Positions 23,162 through 32,625 of a stretch of DNA of 64,000 bases are shown here, in pieces (within the stretch, counting starts at the first letter, position 1; each line of letters opens with the position of its first letter). The notes under the pieces were generated by a model. It ran no database searches, was not told the DNA's origin, and worked only from the letters and a program-made list of their open reading frames with translations. The stretch lies in contig JADNRX010000158.1 of assembly GCA_015501595.1 (NCBI GenBank), positions 55,131 to 119,130 of the forward strand, in the 5' to 3' direction. Both the position numbers and the translations under genes were made by a program. Source of the stretch: Hymenopellis radicata. Taxonomy: Eukaryota > Basidiomycota > Agaricomycetes > Agaricales > Physalacriaceae.

Positions 23162-23313
23162 TCATACAGTCATCCAGAATTTTGCTTGGGCCAGGAGTAC
23201 CGTGTTCAGATTCGTCGTCCATGTCGAGGTGGTGAGGCGCGACGCGTTTGGCTAATAATGAATCGGGTGTGCACGTGCTCCGTTCAGGGCTCGGCTTCGG
23301 TTTAGGGTCTCCG
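23162..23313 (-). repeat. Duplicate of the MRE11 5' end (exon 1 plus upstream DNA)
   Basis: About 152 bp that matches 46577-46731 at roughly 85% in the same orientation. It contains a copy of MRE11 exon 1 ([18 protein letters not shown], minus strand) and about 90 bp upstream, including GTGCACGTGCTCCGTTCAGG and TTAGGGTCTCCG. After the exon the MRE11 similarity stops. It sits about 115 bp upstream of the start of the sugar-transporter gene on the other strand, so it may act in that promoter. Confidence 0.75.
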
Positions 23314-23428
23314 CAGAACACAGACCGCCTCTCCTCCTCCCACCACAGTTCATGCAGTAATTTCCTCAAATCCACACTTAATTTTCGCTCTACTCCCGGA
23401 TTTCTCTCTCTTTTAATTCCGCCTTGCG

Positions 23429-24724
23429 ATGAGTCCTCAAAATGCCTCCAAACCTGCCTCCCGCACCATGGTTGTATGTTCAATTTCCACCGAAAAATAA
23501 TACGCAGTATCCAACATGTCCTAGATTGGTGTCGTCTTGTTTTATCTCGTAGCGGCACTTTCGGTACGTTGCTTTCCTCTGTTGCGCTCCTCGACTGACT
23601 TATTTCGCAGATGGTGATGGCGTACGTGTAGCCTTATCGTTGCTGCGTCCCTTCTAATACGCCTCCAGAAACAAATGGGTCCTCAATACGACGACGACGC
23701 CTCTCTTTTTCTTGCAGATGCAACTCATGATAGCTGTCATTCTCTTCGTCATTTCGGATGTCATGCGTTTCCTCCCCGACAGGCTTACCTTTGACATTAA
23801 AACATGCAAGGGGCTCGTACCTATGGTCTCTCTCAATGTTGTCGGTCTCAGGTATGCAGTATCCTACTTGGTGATATTAGCTCTCATTCCCTTCTAGTTT
23901 CAGCAATTACACGCTCAAATACGTAGACGCCTCCTTCTATCAAGTTGCCCGTGGCCTGGTCCTGCCTTTTACTGTCGCGACGTCCTTTGTCGTCCTGCAC
24001 TCACGCCCATCTCTCCGCATCATTGTTGCATGCACTGTCGTCACCATGGGCTTCTTCATTGGCGTATTCCTGGATGGCACATCCGTTTCGCTCATTGGCA
24101 TATTCTTCGGCGTGGTTAGCTCGGCAATCACTGCGATGCATTCTGTCGTTATTAAGCAGAGCCTCAACGTTGTCAACGGCAGTGCCCTCCTCCTTTCCTG
24201 GTACACTAATCTGTTAAGCGCGATGGTCTTGTTGCCGATCATCGTACTTGCTGGTGAAGGGGCGGATGTGCTAAAGTTGTTGTTCGGTGCGGATGAGTTC
24301 ACCGTCGCCGACGGGGCGTTGAGCACTTTAGGGACTTTCCTGTGGGGCTCAGCAATCACTGGGGCTCTTGGTTTCATGATGAGCATTGCCAGCTTGCTTT
24401 CCATCAAGGTCACCTCCCCCATAACCCATATGGTTTCGTCTGCCGTGCGTGGTGTTGCTGCGTCGTTGCTTGGAATGTGGCTGTTCCACGATGTCATCAC
24501 CACGTAAGTGTTCTGCGTCTTGCTTATCTTTTTCAACTAAACATCGTTTTAGTGGACGTGCTAGTTCCATCGCGACGATTCTGTTCGGTTCGATCTATTA
24601 CACATGGGTGAAGCACCAGGAGTCTCAGACGGGACCCTCTAAGGAGAGCTATGAACGCGTACCTATGGAGGATGTAGAGGCGGGCTTGAGGAAGAACGGC
24701 GGTCCTGAAACGAAGCCTGAATAG
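23429..24724 (+). CDS. Nucleotide-sugar transporter, GDP-fucose transporter (SLC35C1)-like
   Basis: Drug/metabolite-superfamily transporter of the triose-phosphate/nucleotide-sugar type, probably in the Golgi membrane. Exon 1 (ATG 23429, MSPQNASKPASRTM) joins IGVVLFYLVAALSMVMAY and VNKWVLNTTTTPLFFLQ. Later: DVMRFLPDRLTFDIKTCKGL, VGLSFSNYTLKYVDASFYQV (the conserved N-x-SLxY-V-size region), VVTMGFFIGVFLDG, AMHSVVIKQSL, SWYTNLLSAMVLLP, and TSPITHMVSSAVRGVAASLLG. The end SIYYTWVKHQES plus an acidic tail resembles GDP-fucose carriers. About ten spans. Introns are short GT-AG (about 23475-23524, 23559-23609, 23624-23668, 23849-23896 and 24505-24551) and frames join cleanly. Substrate is inferred. 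Confidence 0.8.
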
Positions 24725-25171
24725 GGTGGCAGCTTGGGTTGTGGCCGTAGACTGGTTCTGTATACCTGCAAACTATATAGATGGGTCGCTGTTTCGAACT
24801 CTGTATTTAATCGTCTCGTACAGTACCGAAAGAACACAATATTTTCCATGGCCTATGAACGCGCGCATGCTTTCATGCGACCTTGCTAGACAAGGGATCT
24901 CTTCGCCCACTTTTCATGTTAAATCGTCAATATGCGCAAATCCCTCACACAGCCCCTCTCCCCCTTCGTACCTCTCTCCCTAGCTGCGTAATCGGGCACG
25001 CTCAGGTATACTACTTTCTTTTCTCTTACCATCATCCGGCGTCGTTATCCGTCGTTCGGGCCTTACTGTCCACTTGTCACCAGTGTCAGCTCAATTGACT
25101 CATGATCATAAACCACGAACTCGCTCACTTAGACTACCACATTCCGAGAACATCCAACCGCCAACAGTTTT

Positions 25172-25219
25172 GCTTCTGGAAGCGCTTCCAGAAGCATTGC
25201 CAGAAGCAACCGGGAGGCA
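25172..25219. repeat. Palindrome plus GAAGCAACCGGGAGGCA repeat, copy 1
   Basis: 25172-25195 is a perfect palindrome of two 12-base halves (GCTTCTGGAAGC and its complement). It is followed by AGAAGCAACCGGGAGGCA at 25202-25219. The same 18-base word, with similar TGCCTCCAGAAG/CTTCTGG words, occurs at 34592-34712, so this is a dispersed repeat family. Confidence 0.65.
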
Positions 25220-25257
25220 GCCAAGAACCGGAGGACATCTGACCCGTAGCACAGTCG

Positions 25258-25320
25258 CACATATATGCGTATATATATGCGCATACCGTATGCGCAATAT
25301 ATGCGCCGGCATATGAGCAT
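25258..25320. repeat. ATATGCGC palindromic word cluster
   Basis: Alternating CATATATGCG, ATATATGCGCATA, TATGCGCAATATATGCG and CATATGAGCATA words, mostly self-complementary. Similar clusters occur at 13990-14300 and 25838-25932. Confidence 0.5.
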
Positions 25321-25837
25321 ACGGCGAAAAGTCGACTTCGGAGTTTGAATGTGAGTTCCCGAGACGAACCCTGCCTGTGACCCTGGTCGGGATTGATGCG
25401 CTACGGCAACTGACGCGTCCCACACTCTCGTCGTCGTAACGTTTTCGAACGCGACGCACTACGTCTATTTGTGTGAATTACAGAGTTTTTACTTAGATGG
25501 TTAAGTTCTTGACTGCATAATGCTTTGGTAGGAATAAAACAATGATTTGAAGTACAAAGATACGCTAACTTGTGTCCCGATGATGACTCTGAGATGAACA
25601 TAGTCTGTGTATTGCCAGAGAGCCTTGAGAGAGCCAGTGCTGGAAATAAGGACCACTGTCCAAGGTTGGCATTTACAAGTCTCAACAGTGCTGACCAGTG
25701 ACCACGCATGGAATTCCCCAACGCCACACCTCACGCTGTCGACGGGAGGCCGCCCCGAGGGCGCGATCAGAGGCGGCAACGTGTTCACGGAATCATCAGC
25801 CGAGAATTTGATGGGCATATTCCCCTCAGTTCCTGGC

Positions 25838-25932
25838 ATATGCAGGCGCATACGGCGCATATCGTTTGAACGCCATGTATGCAGTTCCTGACTCCATATG
25901 CGAGCATATCTGCATACGTATGCGCATGTTCC
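25838..25932. repeat. Second ATATGCGC palindromic word cluster
   Basis: GGCATATGCAGGCGCATACGG, ATATGCGAGCATAT and GCATACGTATGCGCATG type words spread over about 95 bases; same word family as 25258-25320. Confidence 0.45.
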
Positions 25933-26456
25933 ACGGGTTCGACATTGACAAGAACCGACCGTGATGGACCAAAATGAGCCAGGGCGGGCGCGGTCCGGGT
26001 TCGGTTAATGTCTAGTCCCGCTTAGCGAACAGGGCTCCTTGCAGGGCTCAGTATTACGGTCAGGTGTTGAGTACACGCAGTTGTCTTGTAGGCTTCATAG
26101 ACTTCATTTGTCCCTCCCGACTACGCGTATGTCCTCAATGTATGCTGTTCAACGGTGTTAATGACTACGTCTCGACACTGTTCCTCCTGTCGAAGTCCCT
26201 TGAAGGCGCCATCCGTCAACCTTGGTCGTGGAAACGAAACCAACAAGAATCGAGTACAACAGCTGGTGCGTGTTAGGACACATTTTATCCAGCTCAATGA
26301 ACTGATGTCGACGCGAACCAGTGCTCTAACGCCCGCTGTCGCGAGACTCTCTTCTATACACTACCACTCGACTACGAAACGGCACTCTTCACAGTCGAGG
26401 CTCTCATTCAGAATCCCAGCTTTCTTTCTCCCATCGCACTCTTTCCTCATCAAAAG

Positions 26457-29440
26457 ATGTCGGCCGCAGCTCTCACCAGTCCCGCTGTTACCCTCGAAAA
26501 CGGCATTTCCTTACCTCCAATCACAAATATCGCTGCAGAGAAAGCTGCTCTATCCCGTCAAGTTGTCGGGAAGACAGGTATCTTCTGTCGAAACGAGAAT
26601 TGCCGGAACCGCAATGGCGAGCGCAGTCAAGGAGGTTCTGACTGCAGCAATCTGCTCTGCTTTGGGTGCTGCAAGTCATCGGCGATTCAGGCAGCCCAGT
26701 CTGGAGTATCACAGTCCCCGTGTCGTAATCATAAACATAGACCGGCAATCTTACCATCCCCATCTACATCTGCATCGGCGCCAGCACCCTCTACGTCAAT
26801 TATACCCCCTTTCATTCCTCCAGTGTCAACTAGTGCTAGTGGTGGGTCACGCCTTGTCGACCATGTCAATGGCTACGCACATCCAATCGCTCTCAATTGG
26901 CAACAGTCCAGTTCGGAATGGCTTGCAGCATTGAATGCCGCTGCCAAAGACAATGATGATGCCGTGGCGCGTAAAACCGATGTTGCATCTGCCAACATGA
27001 AGGAGAAACTCAAGATACGGATCGTCGCGTGGAACTTGGTATGTAAATGTAACTTTTTGTATTCACAGAGGCTGAATTTATCGTTCATAGCCTAATACAA
27101 CGCCGAAGATCTTCCTCCTCGAATTATCTAACTTTCCGATCATGACACTCAAATCCGACGCTGCCGACGTTATACACTTCCTCGCTATGACAGATACCTC
27201 ATACGTTGAGTCTTATAGTCCAGACGATGTTCAATGGATTGTTCAGCGGACGGATTCGAAGCGCAAGGTTGCAGTTGGAGCAACCTTACTGTATCGCGTA
27301 TATCCCAGCTCAGAGGGCATGCGAGGACCCTCTATGCGCAACGACGAGTGCTTATCCCTAGAGGAATATCTATTAGACTGCTCTCAGCCTCTTTCAGTGG
27401 CACGAAAATGAAAGTTCCCTTCATCTAAGAAGTCCATCGCACCAATTCCTACACCAGATTCCACTTCCGGCTCCTCATCTTCAATTCCGCCAGTGAATGC
27501 TGCACCATCATCAGAATCTCCCCAGTATACTCAACCGTGGCCAACAGGCCGCCAGCCTACATCATCATTAATGGCCTTAGGGAGATGGAGAGTCGTCTCA
27601 AGCAACGCACTGGTCCAGGGAAAAAGCAGATGCGTGAAGACGATTTTCCAAAGGTGTTTCCGGGTGAGCAGTTTGTACGTGGGTCGTACGACAAGCATAT
27701 CCTCGCATATCGCAGTCTCACATCTGATGTGCTATCCTGCTGGGCAAATCGCGCGGAGAAGGGAGATCGTCTATGGGACGAGTTAAAGGAAAGATATGAC
27801 ACTGTCAAGAAATCGACACCCAAATCCACCCATTCTAAAGTCATTGACGTTCATGATTCCGATTCTGAAAGCGACGTTGAGCCTTCGTCAAAGCGATCAA
27901 AGACGGCAGCGCACTCACCCCAGCCCTCTGCTCATCCGACTCCCGAATTCGCATCTCGTCCCGACGCGCTGAATGCCGCATCTCCAGCCCGACATGCTGT
28001 TCTTGATCCACCGCCTTCGTTGTCGGGTTCTCAAGGTGTGCCGCAGTCATTTCCATTGTCGGCTGATTTCTGGGAGCCAGCGGTGTATACAGACCCAGTA
28101 CTGGCGATGAGCACACCTGCCTTTCAGCGGCACATGATGCTCATCACCACATCGTCGAGGAAACATTATCTGCCCCTGGGACGCCGATGACTGTCGAGGA
28201 GGAGATGACTGTTGAGGAGGAGATCTGCGAGTATTGCGACACACCGTTGCCATCCGAATACAACAGGACCAAGCACTTCAGCGACTTGGCTCAACGGCTA
28301 GCGGCGCTTCCTCGTTATGCCAATCTCGGCCTTCTGGGAGAGTACTGCCAATGTCATCAATTCGAGTATTCCGTGCTGCCGAGTCTTATTTCGACTCAGA
28401 GCTATGTCTCGCTAGATGTTTCCAGCCTGCTTCCCCAGATTGTTGACGGTCAACGCCTGTACACACCAGTAGTACGCGAACTCATTGAGGGTCTACTTCA
28501 AGTCGGAAACGCGTTCACTATATGGAGTTCGTACTTCTTTAGCCAGCTCATGCAGGCGGTCGAAGCTGATACCGCCACATGGACATATGGCTTGCGGGGA
28601 GAAGAAAAGGCAATGTTAACTACAAGTGGTGGCTAGTACGTATTTGATTGCTTTTTCGACGCACTTTGACTTACTCAACTTGATAGCTATGGTCCTCAAG
28701 GACTTGCAATCGTTGCTTCAGCAATCACTCGAACATATGGTTCATTCATCAGGGCTCGCACTGAGTTCTGGACCGTTCCCACCCATATCTATCTCAATCG
28801 TGTCGTTGTTCCAGAGGTTATGTGCCGTCTCATCATGGAGGATCTCTGTGTTGACTACAACACTGCGATTATGATGAAGGCAAACAGTACTCGATTTGGC
28901 ATCATCTACTTTTCGCAGCCCAACGAATCCGATGAACTGGATATGGATGACTTTGGCATCAGCGACACGTTCTACTCTGCTGCTAGCGACACCCCCAGCT
29001 CAGCTGCCAGTGATTCGTTCAATTCGACATTCAGCAACACATTTGACTGGACCACGGGTGACGCATTCAAATCAGCTGCCGGCAGTGCAGTAGACTCCAG
29101 TGTCGGCGACGCGTTTAACGCAGCCTCCAGCGATGTATTCAACTCGGCGACCGGGGACGTGTTTAACTCGATTGCTGGTGATATCTCAGTCACAGTTAAC
29201 TCCAGCGCCAGCGACATGTTTGACTCAACCTCCAGCGACACGTTCGGTCATGTGGAGACATCCCATGCGGGAGGGGTCTTTCACGCTTCGGGAGAAGTGC
29301 TCCGGAGTTGGGTGGGCGACGCCACGGGGTCGGATGCGAGTGGTTCATTCAACGTAGATGCTGAAGATGCTTTTTGGGATATCAATCTGTCTGCTGTTTC
29401 CTCAAACATAGATTATACATCGCTTTTCGGGTCCTCTTAG
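26457..29440 (+). CDS. RTC4-domain protein with N-terminal Cys cluster and repetitive tail
   Basis: Large agaricomycete-type protein. ATG 26457. The N-terminus has a Cys-rich cluster (CRNENCRNRN, CSNLLCFGCCKSS, CRNHKH), probably zinc-binding. A second segment, MKEKLKIRIVAWNLPNTTPK, follows an intron at about 27037-27089. The C-terminal half matches the RTC4 domain: ICEYCDTPLPSE, LGEYCQCHQFEYSVLP, and after the intron 28636-28685 YYGPQGLAIV, RVVVPEVMCRLIMEDLC, NSTRFGIIYF. The tail (about 28930-29250) is a degenerate repeat of about 8-12 residues, such as GDAFNAASSD and GDVFNSATGD. Apparent one-base losses occur at 27541-27542 and 28122-28124, and an in-frame TGA at 27409-27411 that a short intron (donor about 27398) may remove. 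RTC4 in yeast affects telomere capping; function here is unknown. Confidence 0.7.
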
Positions 29441-29581
29441 ACAAACAATTTACATTACATTAGTTATCTTGCCATACTCTCCGATAGACCAGCCTATTCC
29501 AAGTACCTCATATCCTACTATCCTGACTAGTACTGCATCGAATTCGACTTCGTATCTACACCGCACCTGAAGTAAGACAAG

Positions 29582-29637
29582 TATGACGCACTTCTACCTG
29601 CACGAAATCGTTGATATGCAGGTAGAAGTGCGTCATA
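29582..29637. repeat. Perfect 21-bp inverted repeat, 14-nt loop
   Basis: Left arm 29582-29602 and right arm 29617-29637 are exact reverse complements; the loop is 29603-29616. It lies between the converging ends of the RTC4-domain gene (stop 29440) and the CxC gene fragment (stop about 29684). It could be a transcript hairpin for both strands or a remnant of a small inverted-repeat element. Confidence 0.8.
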
Positions 29638-29683
29638 GTGATCACAAGATCAATGTGGCGCCCAAAACGATTACATATGCTAT

Positions 29684-30083
29684 TTACACAGCAGATACAT
29701 ATTCACCACGGAGTAGATCCTTTCGTGGAATTAGGTAAGGACAAGCATGTCGCTTTTTAAGCTCCTTAACAAGAATCCGGTTCCTTTCCTTGATCATCTC
29801 ATCAAGGAAAAAGTTGTACCTGTCAACACGCATCTCCCGAACAATTGAACGAAACCCTCCGAACCACGCATTCGTAACCTCCGCCGCCAAAGAGTTGAAT
29901 CGCCATTTCTTCGCCCTGTACAAGTCCGGAAAGTTTGCAGGATTACAGTATCGACTGCATATGGAATCATCGGAGTCCTTGTGCTTTGTCTTCATGTGAA
30001 ACACGTCAACGGGAAGCCCAACATCGTCAAAGTGTCTATCGCCCATCTTGTCAATAACAGCCTTGACGTGGCAATCTACTAAG
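29684..30083 (-). pseudogene. 3' part of a CxC6-type KDZ-transposase-associated gene
   Basis: Open frame CHVKAVIDKMGDRHFDDVGL, PVDVFHMKTKHKDSD, CSRYCNPANFPDLY, KWRFNSLAAEVTNAWFGGF, IVREMRVDRYNFFLDEMI, ending at about 29684. This matches the C-terminal half of the CxC6 cysteine cluster proteins that are encoded by or near KDZ transposons in agaricomycetes. It continues the protein that breaks off at about 32626 (YDNN...). The two halves are separated by about 2.5 kb of noncoding DNA, so the gene is interrupted. Confidence 0.75.
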
Positions 30084-32625
30084 AAAGAGAGCTCGGGGCC
30101 GGGTAGTTACACTGCCACATTTAATTACCTAAGTAATGTTACTTAAGCAGACCCGTCGGTGCGACCGGCTTTTCGCCTGTGCCGTTTGCCGGGTCGTGGG
30201 ACTTTCCCGGCCATCTCCGCGCCAACACGTATTTCTACACCCAGTCACCGTGTCCATTCCACGGAGAGCACAGATGGACATGGCTATGGGCCTGTGCTGC
30301 CTCTGCGCCACAGAGCTTTGGTGACATTGAAAACATAGTAGCTCAGGCTGACATACAGTTTGAGCTCAAGATGATGAAAAGTCCTTCTGTCCTGCATCAA
30401 ATCATAAGGTTACCCAGTCAAATGTTCAACAGCCCCACGGAATATTTCTGTCCCGTTTCCTCAGAGTGTAGCACCAACATGTACAGCTCCGCACCGTACT
30501 GTATAATATGGTTACGGCCATGGTGCAGAGTCCGGAGGCCTTACAGTACAGTATACGGGATGGATTTTAGCGTCTGTCGTGACCAAGGGGAGACCAAAAC
30601 CTTAATTCCCAAAGTCGACTAGGTGGTGGTGGTGGGGTAGTCGAGTTCCAGGGGTCCTGAAAAACACAGCCACCCAGGTTGGCTGCACAGTCTCTGTATC
30701 TTCGTGCAGACCGTATAAAATACCTTAGCTCTTTGCACAAGTAAATCAAAACACTTCAATACATTGACCTCTCTGCCAACTTGAGGCATTTCGAGGCGAT
30801 ACAGCCCATTCTACGCTGAAATCGCGAGCGAGGCCAGATTTGGTTTGATTTCGGCGTCTCCCGACATCAGTGTTGTGCTGACCGGGGGTCATGACCGGGT
30901 CAAAGCAAGGGTGTGTCCAGAATATATTGGAAGACATTATAGTGAAATAAGGAGAAGTATACCCTGAAAGTAGGATAAATCAAAGAATTTTGTAGATCCA
31001 AGCAGCGGTTGGCAAGATATGGGGGGTAGGACAAAGTCCGAGGTAAGTGCTGATGTGATGATGTCATATGAGTAGCCTGCCTGAATTCCTTTATTTACAG
31101 ATTTAAAAACAGCTTATATTAGTTTGAAGAAAGATATATAATCATTTCACATAGTTGGGAATAGTGTAAGATACCAAAAAATATTGTAGCAAATGTTGAC
31201 TACCATCGAGGATTGAACTCAGAGGCTAACCAGGGTGTCAAAAGTCACGTGACTTGCCATATAAGGAAGGAGGGGGTGGGTAGGTCGGAGAAATTTGGGT
31301 GAAAAACTTTAATTGACATAGTGTACTTTTAAATTTTTGTGACACCCCCTTGGGTCAAAGGGTCAGGAAGTATTCAACATGTTGTTGACCCAACTTGACC
31401 CCCCCAATGGAGGGGTCAGATCAAATTTTTTGCGCACAATTTTCCACTTCCGTATCACACCCGTACGCTCCGTCGGCACAATATCCTCAATAGGAATGAC
31501 ATCTGCAAGGTCAAACTGCTTCAGCTGCTCTTCTACACTATCTATGCCTGCCTTGCTGAATGTCCTCAATGATCCTCCCCATGAAACGATGATTCTGTGG
31601 GTCCAAGTCAAGTCCGAGTAGGAGAGGGTAACAAAAAAAGACGGCAAGTGCCGAGTTCTATCTATCTCTACGCTAAATCGTGCTGCAAGTTCAACCCCCT
31701 GCCATGCCATTTTAGGTGATTGACCCCTCGGGGGGTCAGGTCGTTGTTGACCTGACCGGTCGGAGTGGGGTCGGGAAGGGGTCAGGTCAATTATCTGACT
31801 TGACCTGCCCAACACTGCCCGACATCACGGGCTCGCGTCAGCTTCAATCGATACTAGGCGAACACTAGTGCCCACAACACGGTCGCGCCAATCCATGTTG
31901 AAACGCACGACGTAGTGCTCGATGGAAAATATACCATACGGCAGAAGAAGTTCTCAGGGTAAATCAGACGGCATCACGCAGATGGGTGAAGCAGAAGTAT
32001 CCTTTCCATTTCCAGCTGATGCGACCATTGCTGGAGCAAGTAAGCGTACGCGTAAACGTCCTCTAGCAGATATTTCTAATGTATCCGGCACGAACACGCG
32101 TGCATACCAGCAAGAGGGACTGAAGCAATAATTCTAAATTTAGATTAGGTCTCATGGTAAGGCACATATAGTTACTATAAACGGGTGGTGGTGGGTAGGT
32201 CAAGTTCTCGGGGTCCTGTCCACGTCTTGCATGTAGTCAGATTGACGAATTAAGGTTTTGGTCTCCTCTTGGTCGTGACCTCCCAATTGGACCCGTGAGA
32301 ACTGCACTGGGATTAATGCATCTGCGTGTCTACTGTCCGCCTCAATGACTGTCAGGTTGCTACAAGTCCTCCCTGCCAAGGTATAAGGCACCTGTAACAA
32401 AGCGGTACCGAGCATGCCAAAGTGCCCTTACAGTACAGTTATGAGAACCATAAAAGCCGTACCCATAAACTGTACTACTTCTACGGTTACCGTGTTAAAG
32501 AGCAGATACGATCAATACTTAGGTATAATTCAAGGGGGTTTGGGGCGCAGCCCCAACAAGCTGGAAGAAATGCCGCAGTCAGTGGCTGAGCCTGCGAGGC
32601 CACCTGACGAAGGCAGGTTCTGTAA
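30084..32625. mobile_element. About 2.5-kb insertion inside the CxC5/CxC6 gene
   Basis: Noncoding, repeat-like DNA lying exactly between the two halves of the CxC gene. It contains two related, rearranged blocks: 30580-30660 and 32185-32290 share GGTGGTGGTGGG...GGGGTCCTG in the same direction and GGAGACCAAAACCTTAA in opposite direction. TTACAGTACAGT occurs at about 30541 and 32428. Inside are GACC-rich inverted repeats (for example 31747-31757 with 31780-31790, exact 11-bp arms). The right end carries a GGGGCGCAGCCCC palindrome (about 32541). No transposase gene or clear terminal repeats were seen; boundaries are approximate and taken from where the host protein breaks. Confidence 0.55.

Larger units (their letters stand above)
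24725..26456. other. Intergenic, repeat-bearing
   Basis: About 1.7 kb without a recognised gene. It contains a perfect 24-bp palindrome and neighbouring repeat (25172-25219), and two clusters of ATATGCGC/ATGCGCAT palindromic words (25258-25320 and 25838-25932), listed separately. Confidence 0.45.

Noticed and set aside
28972..29241. Open frame on the minus strand inside the RTC4 protein's repeat tail
   Set aside because: Shadow of the low-complexity repeat on the coding strand.
31180..31270. tRNA or SINE-like B-box (GTTCAATCC on the minus strand near 31212)
   Set aside because: No A-box at the right distance and no cloverleaf could be drawn; a chance match in repeat DNA is more likely.
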